Source: Halobacillus aidingensis
GTDB taxonomy: Bacteria; Bacillota; Bacilli; Bacillales; Halobacillaceae
Direction of reading: 5' to 3'
NCBI RefSeq assembly: GCF_900104185.1
Contig: NZ_FNIZ01000002.1
Span: 172,511-236,510 of the forward strand
DNA: 64,000 nucleotides
The notes beneath the pieces are model-generated. The model had not been told where the DNA came from and made no database searches. It worked only from the letters and a program-made list of their open reading frames with translations. This document shows, piece after piece, positions 43,470 to 51,631 of this stretch; the stretch's first letter is position 1, and the number at the start of each line of letters is the position of its first letter. The position numbers and the translations under genes are program-made.

Positions 43470-44013
43470 ATATGTGGTGATGACTGTCGGAATGACCCAC
43501 AGTGGAAAGTCAACGTTTGCGAGAATGCTGGAGGAAACGGTGAAAAACACGGTCGTGGTTGACCAGGATGATCAGGCGGCGTTTTTGAATACACATTATT
43601 CCCGGCTCGTCCCTGAAGATGGACCGAATACGATTAAACACAGCATGACGAAAATGATCGTCGATTATGTGATAGAAGAAACGGATCTGCATCTCATCAT
43701 CTGTAATTCGAACCGGAATCCAAAGGCAAGGAAAGCGCTGCTGGATGAGTTTAAAAGAAAAGGTTTTTCTACGATTCTTGTAAATTTTGATGTGCCATTC
43801 ATTCTACTTGAAAAACGCGTAGCAGATAGAAAGCGGGATTCATCGGTGTTGCGGACCGTTTCTTCTTTTGCTGAAGTACTGAAGCGGCAGCAGGAAGAAT
43901 CGCCGCATATCCAGCCACCGTCTGATGAGGAGGCGGACCACTTTTTTACCATTAAAAAAGAGGGAGAGGTCATGGATGTGACCAGGAGGATCGCTGATCT
44001 CCTCTCGTCCTAG
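43462..44013 (+). CDS. P-loop kinase-like ATPase
   Basis: 183 residues. Walker A GMTHSGKST at residues about 10-18 and an Asp-rich DQDDQAAFL region, with the lid-like arginines KRVADRKRD, give the pattern of small-molecule kinases related to AAA_33/zeta-toxin-like proteins. It might phosphorylate a small metabolite or nucleotide. The start overlaps the VanZ gene by eight bases, so they are translated together. Exact substrate unknown. Confidence 0.75.
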   Translation: MNRYVVMTVGMTHSGKSTFARMLEETVKNTVVVDQDDQAAFLNTHYSRLVPEDGPNTIKHSMTKMIVDYVIEETDLHLIICNSNRNPKARKALLDEFKRKGFSTILVNFDVPFILLEKRVADRKRDSSVLRTVSSFAEVLKRQQEESPHIQPPSDEEADHFFTIKKEGEVMDVTRRIADLLSS

Positions 44014-44063
44014 TATAAGAGTCTCGTATTCTGGCTATGCTAGTGATAGAAAGGATGATGAGC

Positions 44064-44252
44064 ATGCAATACATGGAGAAGACGAACAAAGTGATGGCCG
44101 ATCTGATTTCAGGCAAACGTCGTCATTTCGGAAATTATTCTTATCATCAGTCGGTGTTTACGGATGGCGTGAAGGAAGTTCCTGAATGGGAAGTGCGCCA
44201 ATTCGTGCTCAATTATTTTATGGCGTTGGAAAATGTGAAAAGTCACGCATGA
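44064..44252 (+). CDS. Hypothetical 62-residue protein
   Basis: From the ATG at 44064 (MQYMEKTNKVMADLISGKRR), nine bases after GAAAGG; ATGs at 44055 and 44058 are alternatives. Mixed, soluble, with a C-terminal helix (EWEVRQFVLNYFMALENV). No family recognised. It follows the P-loop gene by 50 bases and ends before a hairpin. Confidence 0.6.
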   Translation: MQYMEKTNKVMADLISGKRRHFGNYSYHQSVFTDGVKEVPEWEVRQFVLNYFMALENVKSHA

Positions 44253-44285
44253 ATCAAGGTGGACGCTTTTATCGGATTGAATAGA

Positions 44286-44324
44286 AAAGGTACACACTTA
44301 TGAAAACAGGTGTGTACCTTTTGT
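44286..44324 (+). terminator. Terminator-like hairpin
   Basis: A 12-bp stem, AAAGGTACACAC and GTGTGTACCTTT (44286-44297, 44310-44321), then TTG-rich sequence. Confidence 0.7.
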
Positions 44325-44421
44325 TGTTTCGCCAATCCTGGCGATTGCAGGCAGCTATGTCGTCGGGAATACATACGAAAAGAAGCAGCAAAGGAAGGAA
44401 TATGGTGCTCACTCAAATTGA
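44300..44421 (+). pseudogene. Possible frameshifted small membrane protein
   Basis: ATG at 44300 opens MKTGVYLLLF; one frame over, the sequence continues SPILAIAGSYVVGNTYEKKQ and QRKEYGAHSN to a stop at 44421. The joined reading looks like a 40-residue single-span membrane protein broken by one frameshift. The start lies in the hairpin loop and has no ribosome site, so this is a weak call. Confidence 0.25.
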
Positions 44422-44478
44422 AAACCCCCATGAATACTGATAATATGAAGAGAAAATGAACGTAAATGAGGGAAGCAC

Positions 44479-45021
44479 ATGCCAAGAGTATCGAAACGGC
44501 AAAAGATTTTGGAAGCAGCCGCACTCATTGTGCGCGAGCAGGGAAGCGATGCGCTCACATTGGACGCTGTCGCTAAGCGCGCAGAAGTGAGCAAAGGCGG
44601 ATTGCTGTATCACTTTTCCACAAAAGAAGCGCTCGTGGAAGGGCTCGTCCAATACATGAACGATGTCTACCGGGAGAACGTGGAAGAATTAGTAGAAAAC
44701 GATGATGCGGAGATGGGGAGATGGGCACGGTCGTTCATTAACGTCATGCATGATAAAAGTACGGAAAACCGACCGCTCAGTTCAGGGATGCTGGCCGCTC
44801 AAGGGATCAATCCCAAGTTGTTGAAACCTCTTCAGGATACATATGCGGACTGGCAGAATCATATCGAGCATGACGGCCTTGATCAAGTCGATGCGACGAT
44901 TTTAAGACTTGCTGTCGATGGGTTGTGGCTGTCCGAAATTTTCGGGCTCGGGACTTTGCCACCGACGCTTAGAAAACAAGTTCTTGAACGATTGAACGAG
45001 CAAACATACAAACCTAAATAA
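44479..45021 (+). CDS. TetR-family regulator near the carnitine genes
   Basis: 180 residues, ATG after GAGGG. N-terminal TetR helix-turn-helix (ILEAAALIVREQGSDALTLD, then SKGGLLYHFSTKEALVEG) and a TetR_C ligand domain. A TTGAAA, 17 bases, TAATAT promoter lies about 40 bases upstream. It is the only regulator close to the BCCT/cdh genes and may control them, but their promoter repeat is not found before its own gene. Convergent with the CMD gene across a shared terminator. Confidence 0.82.
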   Translation: MPRVSKRQKILEAAALIVREQGSDALTLDAVAKRAEVSKGGLLYHFSTKEALVEGLVQYMNDVYRENVEELVENDDAEMGRWARSFINVMHDKSTENRPLSSGMLAAQGINPKLLKPLQDTYADWQNHIEHDGLDQVDATILRLAVDGLWLSEIFGLGTLPPTLRKQVLERLNEQTYKPK

Positions 45022-45058
45022 AAATCACCAGCTCTTTGGGAGAGCTGGTGATTTTTAT
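45021..45058. terminator. Bidirectional terminator
   Basis: AAAATCACCAGCTCT pairs with AGAGCTGGTGATTTT (to within one end base) around a 6-base loop. Confidence 0.92.
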
Positions 45059-45093
45059 TTGGCTACAGAAGTCTGGATTATGATGAAGAAAAT

Positions 45094-45495
45094 TCAGGCG
45101 AAAGCTTCTTCGGTGCGTTCCTGGAACACTTTTCGTGCCTGTGTGAGCGCATTGATGACCGATGGGAAGCCTACATAAGGGATCAGCTGCATCATGGATT
45201 CAATGATTTCTTGTTCGGAAAGTCCGGCATTTAGAGCGGTATTGATGTGCAGCTCAAGCTGCGGCAGACTGCCGGAGCCTTGGGTGACAAGGCTCGACAA
45301 TACCGTCAGTGCTCGGGATTGTTTGCTTAGGTGATCGCGGTTGTAAATATCGCCATAGGCAAACTCGATGATGTATTTTCCGAGGTCCGGGGCGATATCT
45401 TCCAGTGCTTTCATAAGTTCAAAATGGTTGGTGCCTTTTTCTTCATCTGTATAGGAACGGAGGGTTTCCAATCCTTTTTCATAACGTGTATTCAT
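45094..45495 (-). CDS. Carboxymuconolactone decarboxylase-like protein
   Basis: 133 residues. AhpD/CMD-like helical fold: SRALTVLSSLVTQGSGSLPQ, LELHINTALNAGLSEQEIIE and LIPYVGFPSVINALTQARKV match gamma-CMD (PcaC-type) proteins. The AhpD CxxC pair is absent, so a peroxidase role is unlikely. It lies 17 bases after the BCCT transporter gene on the same strand and is probably co-transcribed with it, perhaps as an accessory of the carnitine module. Confidence 0.8.
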   Translation of the reverse strand: MNTRYEKGLETLRSYTDEEKGTNHFELMKALEDIAPDLGKYIIEFAYGDIYNRDHLSKQSRALTVLSSLVTQGSGSLPQLELHINTALNAGLSEQEIIESMMQLIPYVGFPSVINALTQARKVFQERTEEAFA

Positions 45496-45511
45496 GGTGT
45501 CTCTTCCTCTC

Positions 45512-47056
45512 TTAAGATGCTTTCTTGTTTTCTTTTTCTTCTTTCGCGCGGTCTTCGTTGACCATTTTAATGAAGGACCAGCCGAGGATCGGCAGAATAA
45601 TCAGAAGCGGGAAACCGCCGACGATGCTGATTGTCTGGAGTGTCGTCAGTCCGCCCATGTTCATGAAAATCATCGGCAGAATGGATAAGGCCAGAGCCCA
45701 GAACAGACGGTTCCATTTAAGTGGCTCACCTTCGACGTGTTTTTGTACAACGGATGCGATGACATACGATCCAGAGTCATAGGTCGTCGATAAGAAAATG
45801 GTGGCGAGCAAAATGAAGACGATGATTGCAAGTGTGGCGAGCGGCAGTTCAGTCAAGGTACCGATGATGGCAGCAGGTGCGCCTTGTTGGTTCAAGGTTT
45901 CAATGACCGGATACTGACCACTCAATTCCAAGTACATGGAATAGTTTCCTAAGATTCCGAAGAAAAGGATTGTTCCTAAGCTTCCGAACAGTACGGTTCC
46001 GAAAACGACTTGGCGGATGGTCCTTCCTTTAGAGATTCGAGCGATGAACAACCCGACAAATGGAGCATACACAATCCACCATGCCCAGTAGAAGACGGTC
46101 CAGCCTTCAGGGAATCCCGTTCTTGTGAATGAGGCAAGGTCATTGAACGGTTCTGCCCATAAGCTCATCAGGAAGAAGTTGTCCATCATCCGGCCGAGGG
46201 CTGAAGTCGTCGATTCAGTAATGAATGTCGTCGGCCCGACGGTGAAAATGAAAATCAACAGGATGAACGCGAGCCACAAGTTGATATCACTTAGAACGCG
46301 AATTCCTTTTTGCAGACCCGAATAAGCACTCAATCCGAAGATCAACGTACAGAAAAGCAGAATGATCGATTTCGTCGTCATTGTATCTGGAATGCCAACC
46401 AAGTTGTTCAGACCAGCTGAAATGATCGGTGCGGAAAGCGCAAGTCCTGTTCCGCCCCCACCTAAAAGACCGAACATGAACAGTATGTCGACAAGGCGTC
46501 CGACCCAGCCGTCGGTGTATTTACCGAGCACTGGACGACACGCTTCACTGATTTTGAAAACATCGGTTTTTTTCACAAAAAACATGTAACCGATCGGAAG
46601 AGCTGGAATGGCGAACATCGCCCAGGCGATCGGTCCCCAATGGAAAAATCCGTACGTGGATGCCCACTGGATCGCCTCATTGGAACCTGCTTCAACACCG
46701 AAGGGAGGTCCTTGATAGTAGTAGGCCCATTCAATCACGCCCCAATAAAGAATTCCCGTTCCAATTCCACTCGTAAACAGCATCGCTGCCCAGGAGCTCG
46801 TTTTAAATTCCGCTTTTGTTTCGGCGTCTCCGAGCTTGATATCTCCATAGCGGCTCACTCCGACAAACAATAGGAAAAGCAGCATGATTAATCCGACTGA
46901 TAAAAATAAGAATCCTAATCGTTGCGTGACGACCTCATTCGCCGCCAGCACAATTTCTTTACCTTGTTCAGGGAAAATGATCAGAGGCAGGGATACAAAT
47001 AGTAATAAGGCAAGAGCCCCTCCGAACGTTTTCCAATCCATGAGTTGTTTCTTCAT
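45512..47056 (-). CDS. BCCT-family transporter, likely carnitine/betaine
   Basis: 514 residues, twelve membrane helices. BCCT signature elements: FTSGIGTGILYWGVIEWAYY, GFFHWGPIAWAMFAIPALPI and the WTVFYWAWWIVYAPFVGLFI stretch that forms the substrate and sodium sites. Members take up betaine, carnitine or choline. It is divergent from the carnitine catabolic operon at 47420 and shares a near-identical promoter sequence with it, so carnitine is the likely substrate. The C-terminal tail is short and charged. Confidence 0.88.
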   Translation of the reverse strand: MKKQLMDWKTFGGALALLLFVSLPLIIFPEQGKEIVLAANEVVTQRLGFLFLSVGLIMLLFLLFVGVSRYGDIKLGDAETKAEFKTSSWAAMLFTSGIGTGILYWGVIEWAYYYQGPPFGVEAGSNEAIQWASTYGFFHWGPIAWAMFAIPALPIGYMFFVKKTDVFKISEACRPVLGKYTDGWVGRLVDILFMFGLLGGGGTGLALSAPIISAGLNNLVGIPDTMTTKSIILLFCTLIFGLSAYSGLQKGIRVLSDINLWLAFILLIFIFTVGPTTFITESTTSALGRMMDNFFLMSLWAEPFNDLASFTRTGFPEGWTVFYWAWWIVYAPFVGLFIARISKGRTIRQVVFGTVLFGSLGTILFFGILGNYSMYLELSGQYPVIETLNQQGAPAAIIGTLTELPLATLAIIVFILLATIFLSTTYDSGSYVIASVVQKHVEGEPLKWNRLFWALALSILPMIFMNMGGLTTLQTISIVGGFPLLIILPILGWSFIKMVNEDRAKEEKENKKAS

Positions 47057-47101
47057 GGGTATTCCTCCTTTATTCAGATGCGATTGTTTCGTATGTGACT
47101 T

Positions 47102-47135
47102 TTTAAACTGTACAATCTGGACGGTTTTGTTTCAA
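47102..47135 (-). promoter_or_regulatory. BCCT promoter with shared operator
   Basis: On the minus strand, TTGAAA, 17 bases, TACAGT. The whole 32-base segment matches the cdhC promoter (47345-47376, plus strand) at 27 positions, including GTCC-GAT in the spacer. The shared spacer is the likely operator of a common regulator. Confidence 0.7.
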
Positions 47136-47344
47136 AACACGGATGAGGGTGTAAATGGGAGAATATTAAGCAATATTCAAGGAATGATAGGGTGTGAAGT
47201 TATATTTCACTTATTTTCATATGTTTTAAGTATTAGTGACCGTTCATCCATTGTATAAAGTGAAAATTGGCGGAATGGCTAATTGTGCATGCCTGTCGTA
47301 TAGGGGAAGAAAAAAGAATCTAAATAAAAATCCATAAAAAGTAT

Positions 47345-47373
47345 TTGAAACTAAACAGTCCGGATGGTATAGT
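47345..47373 (+). promoter_or_regulatory. cdhC operon promoter with shared operator
   Basis: TTGAAA (47345-47350), 17 bases, TATAGT (47368-47373). The spacer contains the dyad TCCGGA and repeats the BCCT promoter sequence on the other strand. The remaining part of the 363-base gap shows nothing else. Confidence 0.75.
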
Positions 47374-47419
47374 TTATGATGGTTGATTAAACAAACGAAT
47401 TCAAAGGAGGACCTTTGGA

Positions 47420-48310
47420 ATGAAAAATAAAGTATTGCTGACATCTGCCGTGACAGGAGCGGGAGATACGATGAAGAAAAATCCACATGTCCCTGTGACA
47501 CCGAAAGAGATCGCTGAATCTGCGATTGAATCGGCCAAAGCAGGAGCGACGGTCGCTCACGTCCATGCCCGTGACCCAAAAACGGGTGGCATCAGTCATA
47601 ACTTGGAGCACTATCGTGAAATCGTCGATCGCATTCGTGAATCAGAAACGGATGTCGTCATTAATATTACGTCCGGAGGCGGCGGTGATTTTATTCCGAG
47701 TTTGAGTACACCGGCAGCTGGTGGCGATGGGACAGACATCCAAACACCGGCAGAGCGTCATGAACCCGTAGGAGAACTTTTGCCGGAAATGTGCACGCTT
47801 GACTGTGGAAGTACGAACTTCGGTAACATGATCTACATGAGCCCGACGGACTGGCTAAGGGATCAAGCGAAAATGATCCAGGAAAGTGGTGTGAAGCCTG
47901 AGCTCGAATGCTTTGATACTGGGCACATCCGTTTTGCTAATCAATTAGTGGAAGAAGGACTGATTGATGGGGATCCGATGTATCAGTTCTGTCTTGGCAT
48001 TCCTTGGGGAGCGGCAGCCGATGCGGAAACGATGTTATATATGAAAAATCGTATTCCGGAAAATGCGCATTGGTCTGCGTTCGGCATCGGCCGTATGCAA
48101 ATGCCGATGGCGTCCCAGGCGGCGATGCTCGGCGGAAACGTACGTGTTGGACTGGAAGATAACATCTACCTTTCTAAAGGTGTGGTGGCACGAAACGAGC
48201 AACTCGTAGACAAAGCGGTGACGATGCTCCGGGGCCTTGACCTTGAGCCAATGACGCCGCAGGAAGCACGTGAATACTACAATCTTAGAAATCCGCACGG
48301 AGGGAAGTAA
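47420..48310 (+). CDS. cdhC: Beta-keto acid cleavage enzyme (dehydrocarnitine cleavage)
   Basis: 296 residues, ATG after AAAGGAGG. BKACE/DUF849 TIM barrel with the zinc motif HVHARDPKTGG (two histidines) and TSGGGGDFIPS. BKACE enzymes cleave a beta-keto acid with acetyl-CoA. Next to a carnitine dehydrogenase and a thioesterase the substrate is 3-dehydrocarnitine, giving acetoacetate and betainyl-CoA, as in P. aeruginosa cdhC. Gene order cdhC-cdhA-cdhB is the same as there. Two bases before cdhA. Confidence 0.9.
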   Translation: MKNKVLLTSAVTGAGDTMKKNPHVPVTPKEIAESAIESAKAGATVAHVHARDPKTGGISHNLEHYREIVDRIRESETDVVINITSGGGGDFIPSLSTPAAGGDGTDIQTPAERHEPVGELLPEMCTLDCGSTNFGNMIYMSPTDWLRDQAKMIQESGVKPELECFDTGHIRFANQLVEEGLIDGDPMYQFCLGIPWGAAADAETMLYMKNRIPENAHWSAFGIGRMQMPMASQAAMLGGNVRVGLEDNIYLSKGVVARNEQLVDKAVTMLRGLDLEPMTPQEAREYYNLRNPHGGK

Positions 48311-48312
48311 AC

Positions 48313-49266
48313 ATGAGAGTACAAAAAGTAGCCGTTGTCGGCACAGGAGTCATCGGAAACGGCTGGATCGCCCGCATGCTTGCACAGGGGTATGACGTTG
48401 TCGCAACAGATCCAGCGGAAGGGGCAGAAGAGCGCATGCGCCGTGCGGTCGATCAGTCGTGGCCTTATGTTGAAGCGCTTGGACTTGCCGAAGGAGCATC
48501 TAAAGACCGTTTGACGTTTGAAAAAGAATTGGCGGATGCCGTGAAGGATGCGGATTTTATCCAGGAAAACGTACCGGAAGTGGAAGAGTTGAAGCAGACC
48601 GTCCTTCAGAACATCGATCAGCATGCAAAACCTGATGCCTTGATCGGATCCAGTACTTCCGGCATCATGCCTTCCGAGCTGCAGGTGAATTTGCAGCATC
48701 CGGAACGCGTAGTTGTCGCCCATCCGTTCCACCCAGTGTATATTCTGCCGCTTGTGGAAGTCGTGGCAGGAAAACAGACGACGACGGAGAACGTAGACAA
48801 AGCGAAGGCTTTTTACGAAAGCTTGAACATGAGTGTATTGCTTGTGCGTCATGAAATTGAAGGGCACATTGCTGACCGCCTGATTGAAGCGATTTGGAGA
48901 GAATCCCTGCATATCGTGAACGAAGGGATTGCAACGACAGAAGAAGTGGACAAAGCCTTCACCCATGGGGCAGGCATGCGCTATGCGCAGTACGGGCCGT
49001 TCCTCACTTTCCACTTGGCTGGTGGAGAAGGCGGCATGCGTCACATGTTGAAGCAATTCGGCCCGGCATTGAAAAAACCGTGGACGAAGCTTGAAGCACC
49101 AGAACTTACGGATGAGCTTTATGAAAAGGTCGTGTCCGGCTGTGAAGAGCAGGCGAACGGCATGAGCATGTCTGAACTCGATCAGAACCGTAATGAATTC
49201 TTGATCCGTCTGTATGATCTCGTCCAGGAATACTGGCCAAAAGAGACAGAAAAAACAAAAGCGTAA
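48313..49266 (+). CDS. cdhA: L-carnitine dehydrogenase
   Basis: 317 residues. 3-hydroxyacyl-CoA dehydrogenase fold: NAD site VAVVGTGVIGNGWIARMLA, GSSTSGIMPSELQ, and catalytic HPFHPVYILPLVEVV, all typical of carnitine 3-dehydrogenase. It oxidises L-carnitine to 3-dehydrocarnitine with NAD. Shares the operon with cdhC (two-base gap) and the thioesterase cdhB (starts 14 bases after its stop). Confidence 0.9.
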   Translation: MRVQKVAVVGTGVIGNGWIARMLAQGYDVVATDPAEGAEERMRRAVDQSWPYVEALGLAEGASKDRLTFEKELADAVKDADFIQENVPEVEELKQTVLQNIDQHAKPDALIGSSTSGIMPSELQVNLQHPERVVVAHPFHPVYILPLVEVVAGKQTTTENVDKAKAFYESLNMSVLLVRHEIEGHIADRLIEAIWRESLHIVNEGIATTEEVDKAFTHGAGMRYAQYGPFLTFHLAGGEGGMRHMLKQFGPALKKPWTKLEAPELTDELYEKVVSGCEEQANGMSMSELDQNRNEFLIRLYDLVQEYWPKETEKTKA

Positions 49267-49279
49267 AGGAGGGGTTTTT

Positions 49280-49747
49280 GTGTCATCCTTTTCTTACAAA
49301 CAGACCGTTCCGAGCGACTGGGTCGATTACAACGGTCATATGAATGATGCCGAGTACAATCGTGCCTTCAGCCTTGCTACGGATGCGTTCATCGATTATA
49401 TCGGACTCGATGAAAAAGGACGCGAGCAGTTCCAGTACACGGTTTTTACGCTGGAGACGCACACGTGCTACTTGAAAGAGATGCATGAAGGGGCAGGTTT
49501 TGATATGTCTGCCCGCGTATTGGACTTTGATGCGAAGCGGATCCATCTGTTTTTGGAGATGCACAATGCTGAGGGGGAAGTTGTCGCGACGATCGAAGAA
49601 ATGCTTATGGGCATCAATCAGAACGAAGGTCGTCCTGCACCTCTTCCGGAAGAAGTTGCTGCCAACGTGAAAGCAGCGTTTGATTCGACTTCCGACCGAG
49701 AACAACCCAAACAAGTCGGCCGCACCATCGGCATTCGTAGGAAGTAA
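49280..49747 (+). CDS. cdhB: Betainyl-CoA thioesterase
   Basis: 155 residues from a GTG at 49280 with AAAGGAGGGG; an opening within cdhA is not used. Hot-dog 4HBT thioesterase: VDYNGHMNDAEYNRAFSLAT (Asp and the conserved NGHM), FTLETHTCYLKE and the charged tail. It releases glycine betaine from betainyl-CoA. The last gene of the carnitine operon; in a halophile the product betaine is both osmoprotectant and carbon/nitrogen source. Followed by the first member of the hairpin family. Confidence 0.87.
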   Translation: MSSFSYKQTVPSDWVDYNGHMNDAEYNRAFSLATDAFIDYIGLDEKGREQFQYTVFTLETHTCYLKEMHEGAGFDMSARVLDFDAKRIHLFLEMHNAEGEVVATIEEMLMGINQNEGRPAPLPEEVAANVKAAFDSTSDREQPKQVGRTIGIRRK

Positions 49748-49767
49748 TCAGATATGGAATAATCTGC

Positions 49768-49804
49768 AAGACCTGGTCACCCAATTTTTGGGTGACCAGG
49801 TCTT
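49768..49804. repeat. AAGACCTGGTCA hairpin, copy 1 (terminator of cdhB)
   Basis: AAGACCTGGTCACCC and its exact complement GGGTGACCAGGTCTT (49768-49782, 49790-49804), 7-base loop AATTTTT, then T's. Same core as copies at 50365 and 50940. Confidence 0.88.
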
Positions 49805-49889
49805 ACTTTTATTGGGAATAAAACTGGAGTTATTCACATCTTTTGATATAATTGGTAATGATTTCTTGATGAGAGGTAGGCTTTTATTT

Positions 49890-50306
49890 ATGATACGAAG
49901 TTTGTCAACGAGTCTTTTGTTAGTCTTAGGTTTCTTTATCGCGGGAGTCGCTATCTTACATCAATGGTTGATCACTTCGGATATTCCTGTGTCTTATACA
50001 GCTGCAGAAGCCTTGACTACCCATGTGATGTTTGCTTTATCCACTGTGTTGTTCCTTATTGCCTCTGTGGTGTTTGAGGAAAGAAACGGTAATCTCCTTT
50101 TAGGGGTCATATTTTCCGCGATCTTTATTGCAAACATGGTTATCTTCAATCACCATCTAGGTGCAGAATATTACAATCATTCTTTTGCTCAGCTTCAAGG
50201 GGCCAGCATGTTGTACACTGGAATTGTGATGGTACTTAATTTATATTTGGCTGTGACGAAATTTAAGGTTAGGGCGCATTCTTCTAAGAGTGTGAAAAAT
50301 AATTGA
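49890..50306 (+). CDS. Small four-span membrane protein
   Basis: 138 residues from the ATG at 49890 (MIRSLSTSLLLVLGFFIAGV), ten bases after GAGAGGTAGG. Four hydrophobic segments (near residues 7-25, 42-62, 72-92 and 108-128) and a basic C terminus. Histidines lie between helices 3 and 4 (FNHHLGAEYYNHSF). I recognise no family. It is the gene between hairpin copies 1 and 2, with no link to the carnitine genes apparent. Confidence 0.6.
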   Translation: MIRSLSTSLLLVLGFFIAGVAILHQWLITSDIPVSYTAAEALTTHVMFALSTVLFLIASVVFEERNGNLLLGVIFSAIFIANMVIFNHHLGAEYYNHSFAQLQGASMLYTGIVMVLNLYLAVTKFKVRAHSSKSVKNN

Positions 50307-50364
50307 ATAAAAAATAGCCATCCACCTCCTTCGATAGAGGAGTGATTATTTTGTTTATGGAATA

Positions 50365-50413
50365 ATATGTAAGACCTGGTCACCTAGGAAATTGATGACC
50401 AGGTCTTACATAT
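50365..50413. repeat. AAGACCTGGTCA hairpin, copy 2
   Basis: ATATGTAAGACCTGGTCA pairs exactly with TGACCAGGTCTTACATAT (50365-50382, 50396-50413), 13-base loop. The core matches copies 1 and 3; the outer arm ATATGT is different but self-complementary in this copy. Confidence 0.85.
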
Positions 50414-50465
50414 GTTGGTTTTAGTATTATTAAAGGAAGGAAATATTCGGGAAGGTTGGATTTGT

Positions 50466-50846
50466 ATGAAGAAGGTCGTATTTCTACTATCTGTATTATT
50501 TCTTTCGGCTTGTTCATCGGATAGTGATGAAATAAAACTAGACACAGTTCCCGAAGAAGGTAATACCGTATATGAAAAAACAATAAACGATAAAAAGCAG
50601 GTGAAAGAACTTCAAACCCTCATCGATGGCTTGGGAGATAGAAAGATTAATGAATTTTCCAGTTGGAGTGGAAATAGAAAGTTTTCTTTTGATTATTCGG
50701 GGCAATCCGGTTCCATTTATGTAAAAGACGATGACGACGGAGGGGCTTTTTATATAGGAGAGGGGATGCATTATGAATTGGACGAAGAAACTCTGGATGA
50801 GATCTATTCCATTTTGAATTTGAACGAAGATAAAGTAGAAAAATAA
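50466..50846 (+). CDS. Small lipoprotein
   Basis: 126 residues from the ATG at 50466. Signal peptide MKKVVFLLSVLFLSAC with lipobox LSAC, so lipid-anchored on the outer face of the membrane. The rest is acidic (VKDDDDGGAF) with a beta-rich part and resembles the single-domain lipoproteins of the YhfM kind, though this is a weak likeness. Weak ribosome site GAAGG. It lies between hairpin copies 2 and 3. Confidence 0.65.
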   Translation: MKKVVFLLSVLFLSACSSDSDEIKLDTVPEEGNTVYEKTINDKKQVKELQTLIDGLGDRKINEFSSWSGNRKFSFDYSGQSGSIYVKDDDDGGAFYIGEGMHYELDEETLDEIYSILNLNEDKVEK

Positions 50847-50939
50847 TATCAATTATTCGTGCTTTCTTTTAGCTAGCTTACTACTTCTGGAGCGGGTAAT
50901 AGATGAGATCTTGATAGGGAGTAATCTGTGTGAAGTGAT

Positions 50940-51002
50940 TGGAAGAAAAAGTAAGACCTGGTCACCCAATTTTTGGGTGACCAGGTCTTACTTTTTCTTC
51001 CA
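50940..51002. repeat. AAGACCTGGTCA hairpin, copy 3 (28-bp stem)
   Basis: A 28-bp perfect inverted repeat (50940-50967 with 50975-51002) around the same AATTTTT loop as copy 1. The core AAGACCTGGTCACCC is identical to copy 1, and the outer GAAGAAAAAGT arm is matched by ACTTTTTCTTC. It separates the lipoprotein gene from the GNAT gene. Confidence 0.9.
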
Positions 51003-51081
51003 TCCAATAATCGTTCACGAATCATGCTATAATTAAGTAAATATTTAGAATTCTATGAGATTGGCAGGGTGTGTGGAAAAG

Positions 51082-51618
51082 ATGGAAAGTCGTACATATG
51101 TTGTTCGGGGTCTGTCCTATGTTGTAAGAGTCGCTCAAGAAACGGATGCAAAGGAGCTTTCAGAAGTTCGGCATCTTATTGACGGTGAAACCGAATACCT
51201 GGATCGAGAACAGGGAGAAGGCCACTTAAGTGAATGGGATTTCAAAGAGCTCATCAAAAAAGATGCAGATGAGAACAACCATTTGTTCCTGGTTGCCGAA
51301 ACAGAAGGGACCATCATTGGTTTCAGTCGGTGTGCCGGCAGTGATTTGAAAAGGCTCTCCCATCAAGTGGAGTTCGGTGTAGGAGTGTTAGAGGAATATT
51401 GGGGCTACCGTGTCGGAAAAGAGCTTTTGCAGCAGTCGATCCGCTGGGCGGAAAGAAGCGGAATATTGAAAATGACCCTGCGTGTTCTTGAAACAAACGA
51501 GAAAGCGATTGAAATGTATAAGCGTTTCGGTTTTGAGGTGGAAGGTGTGCTGAAAAAAGATAAGCGACTTTCTGATGGTAAATATTATTCGACGATCTTG
51601 ATGGCACGTTTTACATAA
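51082..51618 (+). CDS. GNAT family N-acetyltransferase (RimJ/RimL-like)
   Basis: 178 residues from the ATG at 51082; starts at 51055 and 51073 are alternatives since no ribosome site is strong. GNAT core: FLVAETEGTIIGFSRCAG, FGVGVLEEYWGYRVGKELLQ (acetyl-CoA loop) and TLRVLETNEKAIEMYKRFGF. It resembles acetyltransferases of the YhhY/speG-like group. The next gene begins 13 bases later with AAAGGAGG, so the two are co-transcribed. Confidence 0.82.
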   Translation: MESRTYVVRGLSYVVRVAQETDAKELSEVRHLIDGETEYLDREQGEGHLSEWDFKELIKKDADENNHLFLVAETEGTIIGFSRCAGSDLKRLSHQVEFGVGVLEEYWGYRVGKELLQQSIRWAERSGILKMTLRVLETNEKAIEMYKRFGFEVEGVLKKDKRLSDGKYYSTILMARFT

Positions 51619-51631
51619 AAGGAGGAAGCTC

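Noticed and set aside
48277-49056. Long minus-strand frame (259 codons) over cdhA
   Set aside because: Shadow of the carnitine dehydrogenase gene; the plus-strand gene has clear family motifs and an operon context.
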